Assembly: GCA_024653385.1 (NCBI GenBank)
Contig: JANLFZ010000207.1
Location: forward strand, 2,405-10,480
Direction of reading: 5' to 3'
DNA from: Thermoguttaceae bacterium
Lineage (GTDB): Bacteria; Planctomycetota; Planctomycetia; Pirellulales; Thermoguttaceae
Length of the DNA stretch: 8,076 bases
This document shows, in pieces, positions 1-6,130 of the stretch (position 1 is the stretch's first letter; every line of letters begins with the position of its first letter). The translations under genes were made by a program, and so were the position numbers. Below the pieces are notes generated by a model. It searched no databases. It had not been told where the DNA came from and was given only the letters and a program-made list of their open reading frames with translations.

Positions 1-271
1 ACGCCGCTTCGCCCGCGATCGCCAGCGCAAGGGGGCAATCGGGCCAGGCGTCCAGCGTGGCCAGGGCGAGCTGTCCGGCCTCGTCGTGACGGCCTTGGAC
101 CAGCGCCATGGCCGCGTCCCGAAGCTGCCGGGTCTGGGCGTCCGGCAACAGAGCGGGCCGAAGCGACACCGCGGCGCCGGCCAGCACGATCGCCACCGCC
201 CACCACCGTCCTGAACCGGACGGCCGGGCCCCTGCCTGCCCACGCGCCTGGACCGATTCCCCGCAGATCAT
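1..271 (-). CDS. Membrane-anchored TPR-like protein, N-terminal part only (runs off the left edge)
   Basis: Reading the minus strand from ATG at 271, the frame is open for 90 codons to the window edge, so only the N-terminus is visible. Residues 1-22 are polar and rich in Gly and Arg. Residues 23-40 begin with WWAVAIVLAGAAVSL and form a probable signal anchor. Residues from about 46 on (LRDAAMALVQGRHDEAGQLA, then ATLDAWPDCPLALAIAGEAA) have the alanine and hydrophobic spacing of a TPR-type helical hairpin. The ATG overlaps the TGA of the small membrane protein gene upstream (ATGA, 268-271), which implies an operon with translational coupling. A weak GGAAG lies just before the start. In planctomycetes such proteins often carry further C-terminal domains, but none can be seen here, so no function is assigned. 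The frame could be fortuitous, but the ATGA overlap, anchor and helix pattern argue that it is real. Confidence 0.62.
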   Translation of the reverse strand, partial: MICGESVQARGQAGARPSGSGRWWAVAIVLAGAAVSLRPALLPDAQTRQLRDAAMALVQGRHDEAGQLALATLDAWPDCPLALAIAGEAA

Positions 272-480
272 GGCTTCCGATCGGCAACGAGACCCCAACC
301 CAAGAGCACCACGCCCGCGATCGAGAGCACCAGACTGGTGGGCAAGAGAACCTGACTGGCAAAAGCAGCGTGCGGAAAACCGATCAAGTGCGCGTGCGCA
401 AACGCTTGCTCCGCCGCGGCAATCAGAACGGCGCCTGTAACGAGTCGCATCGGTCCCGGACCTTTCACGAGACGCAGCAT
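268..480 (-). CDS. Small two-helix membrane protein, unknown function
   Basis: This 70-residue protein has two hydrophobic segments. The first spans about residues 12-32 and is interrupted by Glu19, Gln20, His24 and His26. The second, about 40-63, ends in the basic tail VADRKP. I do not recognise a family. The histidines and glutamate in the first helix are unusual for a plain membrane anchor, but no function can be inferred. The start is uncertain. ATG at 480 has no clear ribosome binding site. An in-frame ATG at 450 (residue 11, MRLVTG) is preceded by AAAGG at a 10-base gap and would give a 60-residue protein with the first helix directly at the N-terminus. The stop overlaps the start of the TPR-like gene by ATGA, so the two are probably co-transcribed. 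A GATAAT hexamer on the minus strand at 509-504 could serve as the -10 element. Confidence 0.6.
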   Translation of the reverse strand: MLRLVKGPGPMRLVTGAVLIAAAEQAFAHAHLIGFPHAAFASQVLLPTSLVLSIAGVVLLGWGLVADRKP

Positions 481-532
481 CGTGATATGATGACAGGAAT
501 CGTATTATCATCGAAGCCTCCGTGTGATGCAA
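463..532. promoter_or_regulatory. Divergent promoter region between the minus- and plus-strand genes
   Basis: This is the only clearly AT-richer stretch between the two divergent gene groups. On the plus strand, TTCACG (464-469) and TATGAT (486-491) are 16 bp apart, and a second -10-like TATTAT lies at 503-508. On the minus strand, TTGCAT (532-527) and GATAAT (509-504) are 17 bp apart and would place a transcript start just upstream of the ATG at 480. The plus-strand option implies a leader of about 100 bases before the ATG at 598. The hexamers were matched by eye to the sigma70 consensus. Planctomycete promoters are poorly characterised, so the exact elements are tentative. Confidence 0.35.
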
Positions 533-597
533 CACGCCGGCGCCGCGCGTTGCCGTGCAGTGTCGAGGCGTTGCCCCTGTCGCGGGATACCTTGCTG

Positions 598-1470
598 ATG
601 TTTGTTGGTTCGCGCCCCAAAGCCTGGTTGCGTCTGCTGTCGTGGGGAGCCTTGACCCTCCTGTTGTTGGGCGGCCGCACCGCGGCCGGCCAGGAGTTGG
701 ATTACCCGATCTCGCTGGCGGTCCACCCTTCGGGGGCCTTGTTTCTGGCCGACCGTAATCTGCCCGGGGTGTGGCGATTGGAAGGCGATCGGTTGAGCCT
801 TTTCCATCAGGCCTCGAAGAAGTTTCGAACCCCGCTCAATGCCATCCGCTGCGTGGCCGTGGACCGCGACGGCAAGCTCCTGGCAGGCGACAGCGCCACC
901 TGCGACGTGTACCGCTTCGACGAATCGGGCAAGCCCCAACCCTTGACGGCCCAGGGCAAGCCCTACGGCCAGATCGGCATCCCCATGTCCATCGTCAGCG
1001 ACGCCCAAGGCGATCTGTTGGTCTCCGACCTGGAAACCCACCGCATCTGGAAGGTGCCGCGATCCGGCGGCAAAGCCGATACGCGGTTCTCGCTGCCGGC
1101 GCCGCGTGGGCTGTATTACGATTCGAAGCAACGGCTTTGGGCCATCTCGGGACGCACCTTGGTTCGCATCGCGCCGGGTGGCGAGAAAGAGACCATCGTG
1201 GGTGATGGCGTGTTCAGTTTTCCCCACTGCGTGGCAGTCCAGGAAGACGGCACGGCCTTCGTGACCGATGGCGCCGCCAAGACCCTCTGGAAGGTCTCGC
1301 CCGGGGGCAAACCCGAGCCGTGGGTCCGGGGCGAGCCGTTGGACAACCCGGTGGGCCTCGCCCTCGACCAGGGCAAGTTGCTGGTTGCGGATCCCCGGGC
1401 CAAGGCCGTCTTCGAGATCGACTCCGGAGGCAAGCTGACGCGTCGCCCCCTCCAACGCGCGGCCCGCTGA
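598..1470 (+). CDS. Secreted NHL-repeat / SMP-30-like six-bladed beta-propeller protein
   Basis: The protein has 290 residues. Its N-terminus is a signal peptide: basic residues (Arg6, Lys8, Arg12), a hydrophobic core (LLSWGALTLLLLGG, 13-26) and a probable cleavage region near TAAGQ (28-32). Export to the periplasm or beyond is expected. Six repeats of about 40 residues follow, starting near residues 37, 80, 127, 167, 207 and 249. Each has the NHL pattern of a Pro or small residue, a hydrophobic-Ala-Val strand, D-x-x-G, a short strand, and W/Y-K-V/I closing it (for example RIWKVPRSGGK and LWKVSPGGKP). This predicts a six-bladed propeller filling the whole mature protein, with no extra catalytic domain. 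Gluconolactonase-like activity is possible for the superfamily, but I cannot identify a specific metal site, so a binding role is equally likely. The start was chosen because the signal peptide begins there; the frame stays open upstream to 370 but the extra sequence is non-hydrophobic and overlaps the divergent gene. The stop is 23 bp before the oxidase gene. Confidence 0.88.
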   Translation: MFVGSRPKAWLRLLSWGALTLLLLGGRTAAGQELDYPISLAVHPSGALFLADRNLPGVWRLEGDRLSLFHQASKKFRTPLNAIRCVAVDRDGKLLAGDSATCDVYRFDESGKPQPLTAQGKPYGQIGIPMSIVSDAQGDLLVSDLETHRIWKVPRSGGKADTRFSLPAPRGLYYDSKQRLWAISGRTLVRIAPGGEKETIVGDGVFSFPHCVAVQEDGTAFVTDGAAKTLWKVSPGGKPEPWVRGEPLDNPVGLALDQGKLLVADPRAKAVFEIDSGGKLTRRPLQRAAR

Positions 1471-1493
1471 CGGTTTCGGGGCCGGCTCGTTCC

Positions 1494-2981
1494 ATGCCCA
1501 CGCCTTTTTCCGAGCAATTTCCCGTGTCGCCTCCTGCCTCCGAATCCGCCGCGCCGAGCCCCCGCGTCGCCGTGGTCGGCGGCGGTATTTCGGGCTTGGC
1601 GGCCGCGCACCGCCTGGTCGAACTCGACCCCAAGGTCTCGCTGACCCTGTACGAGCGCGCCGCGCGGCTTGGGGGAGTCCTCTCGACAATCCACGAGGGC
1701 GGGTTTCAGGTCGAGCAGAGCGCCGATAATTTCATCACCACGGTGCCTTGGGGCACCGACCTCTGTCGGCGGATCGGCTTGAGCGACGAACTGATCGGCA
1801 CGAATCCGGCGCATCGGCAGACGTTCGTGGTTCGGCGTGGGCGGATGTACAAGCTCCCCGACGGCTTTCTCATGATGGCCCCCACGCGCATGTGGCCTTT
1901 GGCCGTCACGCCGATCCTCAGCCCGCTCGGCAAGCTCCGCGCGGGTCTGGAGTTCTTCATTCCGCCGCGGCGGGACGAAGGCGACGAGAGCATGGCCGCC
2001 TTTGTGCGCCGTCGTCTGGGACGCGAGGTCTTCGAGCGGCTCGTCGAGCCGCTCGTCTCGGCCGTTTACGCCGCCGATATGGAAAAGCTCAGCGTCCAGG
2101 CCACCCTGCCCCAGTTCCGCGAGATGGAGCTGGAACACGGCAGCCTGATTCGGGCCATGCGGCGCCGCATGGCGTCGATGCCGCGGGGCCGTACCGGCGA
2201 CACCGGGGCCCGGTACAGCATGTTCGTCACCCCCCGCCACGGGCTGTCGAGCCTGATCGACGCCCTGGCCGCCAGGCTGCCGGCCGGCGCCGTCCGACTC
2301 AATACCGCGGTGTGGCGGATCGCGCGCGGGGACGACGGCCGCTGGACGGTCTGGTCGGGAAACGCCGATGCGCCGGCCGCCGAATCGTTCGATGCGGTGA
2401 TCCTCGCAACGCCGTCGCACGTGGCCGCCAGGCTGCTCGAACCGGTCGAACCCGCCCTGGCCCGGGACTTGGCGTCGATCGAGCACTCGGGCACGGCGAT
2501 CGTGTCGGTGGGATACGCGCGCCGGCAGGTCGTGCATCCGCTGGACGGGATGGGCGTCGTGGTCCCGGCGATCGAGAACAGCCCGATGTTGGCGTGCAGC
2601 TTCAGCAGCCAAAAATACGCCCACCGCGCGCCCGAGGGCCACGTGCTGCTGCGCGTGTTTGCCGGTGGGGCCCGCCGGCCCGACCTGGCCGTGATGGACG
2701 ACGACCAGCTCCGGCCCCTGATCCTCGCGGAACTCGACCGGCTGGTGGGGATCCGCGGGGACCCGGTCTACGCGAGCATCGCCCGCTGGCCGGGCACCAT
2801 GCCCCAGTACCATGTCGGCCACCGCTGCCTCGTCGCGCGCATCGAGGCGGCGGCCGCTCGGTTGGGGCACTTCGCCCTGGCGGGAAACGCCTTCCATGGC
2901 GTGGGCATCCCACATTGCATCCACAGCGGCGAGCAAGCCGCCGAGCATGTGCTCCGCGCCCGATCGGTCGTTGGCGCATGA
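1494..2981 (+). CDS. hemG: Protoporphyrinogen/coproporphyrinogen oxidase, HemG/HemY type (FAD-dependent)
   Basis: This 495-residue flavoprotein oxidises a porphyrinogen to the porphyrin late in heme synthesis, using FAD and oxygen. The dinucleotide-binding motif VAVVGGGISGLAAAH lies at residues 25-39, followed by the acidic strand end YER (53-55) and LGGVLST (59-65). EQSADNFI (74-81) corresponds to the family ESGPDNF-type motif. FVVRRGRMYKLP (111-122), PRHGLSSLIDALA (247-259) and the C-terminal FAD segment ALAGNAFHGVGIPHCIHSGE (461-480) are all classic for the family. The length matches the usual 450-500. A Pro/Ser/Ala-rich stretch of about 24 residues precedes the Rossmann fold and is not a convincing signal peptide. 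The ATG at 1494 has only a weak ribosome binding site; GTG at 1524 is an alternative. Sequence motifs alone do not say whether the substrate is protoporphyrinogen IX (classical pathway) or coproporphyrinogen III (CgoX/HemY, coproporphyrin pathway). No other heme gene is visible nearby. Confidence 0.94.
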   Translation: MPTPFSEQFPVSPPASESAAPSPRVAVVGGGISGLAAAHRLVELDPKVSLTLYERAARLGGVLSTIHEGGFQVEQSADNFITTVPWGTDLCRRIGLSDELIGTNPAHRQTFVVRRGRMYKLPDGFLMMAPTRMWPLAVTPILSPLGKLRAGLEFFIPPRRDEGDESMAAFVRRRLGREVFERLVEPLVSAVYAADMEKLSVQATLPQFREMELEHGSLIRAMRRRMASMPRGRTGDTGARYSMFVTPRHGLSSLIDALAARLPAGAVRLNTAVWRIARGDDGRWTVWSGNADAPAAESFDAVILATPSHVAARLLEPVEPALARDLASIEHSGTAIVSVGYARRQVVHPLDGMGVVVPAIENSPMLACSFSSQKYAHRAPEGHVLLRVFAGGARRPDLAVMDDDQLRPLILAELDRLVGIRGDPVYASIARWPGTMPQYHVGHRCLVARIEAAAARLGHFALAGNAFHGVGIPHCIHSGEQAAEHVLRARSVVGA

Positions 2982-2999
2982 CGTGGCGCCCGTTATGCT
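2971..2999 (+). promoter_or_regulatory. Possible sigma70-type promoter for the peptidase-HSP90-TPR genes
   Basis: TTGGCG (2971-2976, four of six consensus bases) and TATGCT (2994-2999, four of six) are separated by an optimal 17 bp. The -35 element lies within the last codons of the oxidase gene and the -10 element in the 81 bp gap. A transcript would start near 3006 and have a leader of about 57 bases before the peptidase ATG. No terminator hairpin is apparent after the oxidase gene, so read-through from upstream is also likely. Confidence 0.35.
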
Positions 3000-3051
3000 G
3001 GCGGACGGGTCGGGGGCCAGGATCCCCATGAGTGCACCGGGGGAACGAGTG

Positions 3052-3057
3052 AAGGAG
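3052..3057 (+). promoter_or_regulatory. Shine-Dalgarno site deciding the M24 peptidase start
   Basis: AAGGAG lies 5 bases before the ATG at 3063, a strong and well-spaced site. It favours this start over the in-frame ATG at 3093 (residue 11), which lacks a comparable site even though the protein would look natural beginning MAGVPLANAA. Confidence 0.7.
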
Positions 3058-3062
3058 TCGCC

Positions 3063-4229
3063 ATGCCGAGTGCGTCCGCGACGGCGGTCATCATGGCCGG
3101 CGTGCCGCTAGCCAACGCGGCCGTCTATCATCGAATCCGCTTTGCCGTTGTCGATCAGGTCGTGTACCTCGAGGTGCCCGACCAGGCCCGGGGCACGCGC
3201 CGGGTACTCATCCTCCGCGACATCGAGATGGAGCGTGCCCGGCAGCACGCGCGGGTCGACGAGGTCCACTCTCCGGCCGACTTCAAGCCCGAGGGCGGAC
3301 TATCGGGCGACCGCGAGACCGCCACGGCCCAGGCCGCGGCCGAGTGCCTCAGGCGCGCCGGGGTTCGACGCGCCGTCGCCGATCGCACGCTGCCGTTGAT
3401 CTATGCCGACATGCTCCGCCAGGCCGGCATCGACGTCCACTGCGACCGCGAGATGGGCATCGTTGACCGCCGCCGCAAGGACGAGGAAGAGATCGCCCAC
3501 CTACGCGAGGCCCAGCGCGTCACCGAAGAGGTCATGGCCCGGGCGTGCCGCTTGATCGCCCAGGCCACCGCCCGCGCCGACGGCGTCCTTTGGCACGAGG
3601 GCCAGCCGCTGACGGCCGAACGGGTCCGCGCGATGATCGACCACTGGTTGATCGACCTGGGGTACGCCAACCCGCCGGCGATTGTCGCGGCCGGCCCGCA
3701 AGGGGCCGATTGCCATGAACTGGGTTCCGGCGAGCTTCGGACCGGCCAGCCCGTGATCCTCGATATCTTCCCGCGCAACCGCGCGACCCTCTACCACGGC
3801 GACTGCACGCGCACGGTGGTCCACGGCGAGGTGCCCGACCCGGTGGCCCTGATGCACGCCGCCGTGTGCCGGGCGAAAAAGGCCGCCATCGCCGCGGTGC
3901 GGGCGGAGGTTTCTGGAGAAGCGGTCCATGCGGCGGCCACCGAGGCGATCCGCGCGGCGGGCTATGCCGTGGGACTACCCAAGGAAGACGACCCCCCGTC
4001 CTACACCGCGATGGTCCACGGCACCGGCCACGGCGTGGGGCTCGAAGTCCACGAGCCGCCCTTGCTGGACCTCCAGGGGCCCCCCCTGGTCGCCGGCGAC
4101 GTGGTGACCATCGAACCCGGGCTCTATCGGCGCGACCTCGGCGGGGTGCGCGTCGAAGACATGGTCGTCGTGACGGCCGCGGGCTGCGAAAACCTCAACC
4201 GCCTGCCGGAAGGGCTCGACTGGAGGTGA
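3063..4229 (+). CDS. M24-family metallopeptidase (Xaa-Pro aminopeptidase/dipeptidase-like)
   Basis: This 388-residue protein has the two-domain creatinase/prolidase layout. An N-terminal alpha/beta domain (about 1-140) is followed by a connecting segment (RRRKDEEEIAHLREAQ, 136-151) and a C-terminal pita-bread catalytic domain (about 150-388). All five dinuclear metal ligands are in place: Asp234 (VILDIFPR), Asp247 (HGDCTRTVV), His323 (GTGHGVGLEVHE), Glu351 (TIEPGLY) and Glu365 (RVEDMVVV). His218 (DCHELGSG) and His330 match the conserved substrate-binding histidines of aminopeptidase P. It is therefore predicted to be an active cytoplasmic peptidase, probably cleaving next to proline, although the precise substrate cannot be read from sequence. 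No signal peptide is seen. The first two aspartates are 13 residues apart, against 11 in E. coli PepP, which points to a distinct subfamily. Its stop codon lies inside the ribosome binding site of the HSP90 gene, so the two are translationally coupled. Confidence 0.92.
   Translation: MPSASATAVIMAGVPLANAAVYHRIRFAVVDQVVYLEVPDQARGTRRVLILRDIEMERARQHARVDEVHSPADFKPEGGLSGDRETATAQAAAECLRRAGVRRAVADRTLPLIYADMLRQAGIDVHCDREMGIVDRRRKDEEEIAHLREAQRVTEEVMARACRLIAQATARADGVLWHEGQPLTAERVRAMIDHWLIDLGYANPPAIVAAGPQGADCHELGSGELRTGQPVILDIFPRNRATLYHGDCTRTVVHGEVPDPVALMHAAVCRAKKAAIAAVRAEVSGEAVHAAATEAIRAAGYAVGLPKEDDPPSYTAMVHGTGHGVGLEVHEPPLLDLQGPPLVAGDVVTIEPGLYRRDLGGVRVEDMVVVTAAGCENLNRLPEGLDWR
4222..4229 (+). promoter_or_regulatory. 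Strong Shine-Dalgarno overlapping the peptidase stop codon
   Basis: GGAGGTGA is fully complementary to the anti-Shine-Dalgarno end of 16S rRNA. Its GGAGG core is 6 bases before the ATG at 4233. Its last three bases are the TGA of the M24 peptidase gene, so ribosomes finishing the peptidase terminate on the HSP90 initiation site. This fixes the HSP90 start and indicates translational coupling. Confidence 0.75.
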
Positions 4230-4232
4230 CCC

Positions 4233-6101
4233 ATGCCCGTCCCGACCAGGCGGATCCCCTTTCAGGTCGATATCGCCGGGATCATCGAGCTGATGGGTTC
4301 GTCGCTGTACAGCCGCAGCGACACGCCGATCCGCGAGTTGATTCAAAACGCCCACGACGGCATTCAACGCCGCCGCCAGATCGACCTCGACTACCGCGGC
4401 CGGATCGACATCGAGCAGGACGCCGCCGGGGGAGTGTTGCGATTCCACGACGACGGCATCGGGCTGAGCCCCGAGGAGGCCGAAAAGTACCTCGGCACCT
4501 TGGGCATCGGCATCACCGGAATGATCAAGAAGCGAGCCCGCGACGAGCACTCGCGAGACGCCGAGATGCTCATCGGCCAGTTCGGCATCGGCCTGTTCAG
4601 CGCGTTCATGCTTGCCGACCGTCTGGTCGTCGAGAGCCTTCGGCTGGGCGGCGGCGAGGCCGTGCGTTGGGAGGCCGGCCCGGGCACCGAGATCGAACTG
4701 GGCCCCAGCGCCCGCGCCACCCCCGGCACGACGGTCACGCTGCACCTGAAGGACGAGTCCCGGTTCCTGGCCGAGCGGGCAGAACCCCTGGAGGCGGCAA
4801 TCCGCCAGTACGCCGACTTCCTGCCCACGCCCATCTACCTCAACGGCGCCACGGCCCGGACGAACGTGATCCACGCGGCGTGGTTCGATCCCACGCCCGA
4901 CCGTGAGGCGATCGAGCTGGCGCTGGAGAGCCAATTCAACGAGACGCCGCTCGATGTGATTCCGCTGCGCGTCGAACGCCCGGTGACGATCCAGGGGGCG
5001 CTTTATGTCACGCCGCAGCGGACGCCGGGCTTCACCGACACGCCGGCCGTGGCCGTGACCGTCCACCGGATGGTCATCTCGCGGAAACTCCAAGGGCTTT
5101 TGCCCGAGTGGGCCCCGTTTCTGCGGGGCGTGGTCGAGTTGACCGACTGCTCGCCGACGGCCAGCCGCGAGGATCTGGTGCGCGACCGCACGTTCGAGCA
5201 GGTCCGCGCCAAACTCGAGGAACTGCTCTACGAGCATTTCGAGCGCCTGGCCGACGACGAGCCGATACGTCTTGCGAGCCTGATCGCGTGGCACCGCTAT
5301 ACCCTGGCCGGGGCGGCGCTGGAGCATCCGCGCTTGCGCAGCCTGCTGCGGCGCACGTATCGTTTCGCGACCTCGCAAGGGCCCTTGTCGTTCGACGAGA
5401 TCCTCGAGCGCAGCTCGGCCGATCCGCTGGTCGAGACCGATGCCGGCCGCGTCGTGTGGTACAATCCCGACCGGCGGCAAGAGGCCTGGGCCAACAGCCT
5501 TTTCGTGGGGCACGCCGCCCCGTGCGTCCACACCTTACGCAGCTTCGAGGAGTCGCTCTTGGCCGCGCTGGTGGACGACGCGGAGAAGTCGGGCTTGGTG
5601 ATCGCGATGCGCGTGGCCAGCCCGGGCACCGACGGTTTCGCGGCAACCGTTCTTGGCATGCGGGATCTGGACGAGGCCCCGCCGGCGTGGCAGGAATTCC
5701 TCGGCGCCAGCGGAGCCAAGGTGTTTTGCGGCTCGTACGACGCCTCGATGCCGGTGATGGCGTTCCTCAACGAGCGGCGCGAGCTGTTGCGGACGTTCGA
5801 CCAGTTGAAGCAGCAGGGGAGCATTCCGCCGGGCTTCCAGCGGCTGATCGACGCGCATTTTCGCGACGAGATCCCGGCGGCCAACGAGGTCGTGCTGAAC
5901 CGGAACCACCCGCTGGTGGCCCGCGCCCTGGCCGAATCGACGGCCCATCCCCTGGCCAGCGTGTTGCGCCTGGTGGTCTTGGGGGCCCTTACCCGCGCCG
6001 GGATGTCGGTCGACCGCGCCTTGCACGAAACGCAGGAAGAAGACCTCCAGTGGATTGCCGAGGCCCTTTGGACCCGGCGCCGGTCCAGCGATTCGGTCTG
6101 A
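4233..6101 (+). CDS. HSP90-family ATPase chaperone (divergent HtpG-like)
   Basis: At 622 residues this is close in length to E. coli HtpG (624). The N-terminal GHKL ATPase domain (about 8-205) has the N-box IRELIQNAHDG (33-43, Glu35 catalytic and Asn39 Mg-binding by family analogy), the adenine-site motif HDDGIGL (72-78, Asp73), LGTLGIGITG (87-96, start of the ATP lid), LIGQFGIGLFSAF (113-125, nearly identical to the HtpG glycine motif) and GTTVTLHLKDE (165-175). The middle domain (about 225-335) keeps HRMVISRKLQGLLPEW (278-293), LRGVVELTD (297-305) and SRED (311-314, Arg312 matching the catalytic arginine that contacts ATP in yeast Hsp90). The C-terminal half (about 340-622) does not resemble HtpG and contains NEVVLNRNHPLVARAL (551-566). 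The opening FQVDIAGIIELMGSSLYS (10-27) and this segment recall the actinobacterial 'HSP90 family protein' group (from memory, not searched). There is no signal peptide and no EEVD-type tail; it ends SSDSV. ATP-dependent, probably dimeric chaperone activity is inferred; the clients are unknown. Confidence 0.92.
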   Translation: MPVPTRRIPFQVDIAGIIELMGSSLYSRSDTPIRELIQNAHDGIQRRRQIDLDYRGRIDIEQDAAGGVLRFHDDGIGLSPEEAEKYLGTLGIGITGMIKKRARDEHSRDAEMLIGQFGIGLFSAFMLADRLVVESLRLGGGEAVRWEAGPGTEIELGPSARATPGTTVTLHLKDESRFLAERAEPLEAAIRQYADFLPTPIYLNGATARTNVIHAAWFDPTPDREAIELALESQFNETPLDVIPLRVERPVTIQGALYVTPQRTPGFTDTPAVAVTVHRMVISRKLQGLLPEWAPFLRGVVELTDCSPTASREDLVRDRTFEQVRAKLEELLYEHFERLADDEPIRLASLIAWHRYTLAGAALEHPRLRSLLRRTYRFATSQGPLSFDEILERSSADPLVETDAGRVVWYNPDRRQEAWANSLFVGHAAPCVHTLRSFEESLLAALVDDAEKSGLVIAMRVASPGTDGFAATVLGMRDLDEAPPAWQEFLGASGAKVFCGSYDASMPVMAFLNERRELLRTFDQLKQQGSIPPGFQRLIDAHFRDEIPAANEVVLNRNHPLVARALAESTAHPLASVLRLVVLGALTRAGMSVDRALHETQEEDLQWIAEALWTRRRSSDSV

Positions 6102-6130
6102 GCGAGAACAACGGATTCGGGGAACGCTTC

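Noticed and set aside
370..597. Open frame upstream of the propeller gene that could extend its N-terminus by 76 residues.
   Set aside because: It overlaps the divergent minus-strand gene and the promoter-like region, and it would bury the clear signal peptide that starts at 598.
1320..1493. Upstream extension of the oxidase frame into the propeller gene.
   Set aside because: It lies inside the end of the propeller coding sequence and is Gly/Pro/Arg-rich, as expected of an out-of-frame reading of GC-rich DNA; the ATG at 1494 fits the gene boundary.
508..3029. Two long minus-strand open frames (508-1689 and 1116-3029) antisense to the propeller and oxidase genes.
   Set aside because: Their products are low-complexity, rich in Arg/Gly/Pro/His and have no domain motifs, which is typical of antisense frames in GC-rich genes. 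The plus strand encodes well-conserved families there.
3028..3111. Possible 27-codon leader peptide frame starting at ATG 3028 before the peptidase gene.
   Set aside because: It has no good ribosome binding site, overlaps the peptidase start in another frame, and shows no attenuator-like codon run or hairpin.
3975..5531. A 518-codon minus-strand open frame antisense to the peptidase and HSP90 genes.
   Set aside because: It has no recognisable motif and has shadow-frame composition, while the opposite strand carries unmistakable M24 and HSP90 motifs.
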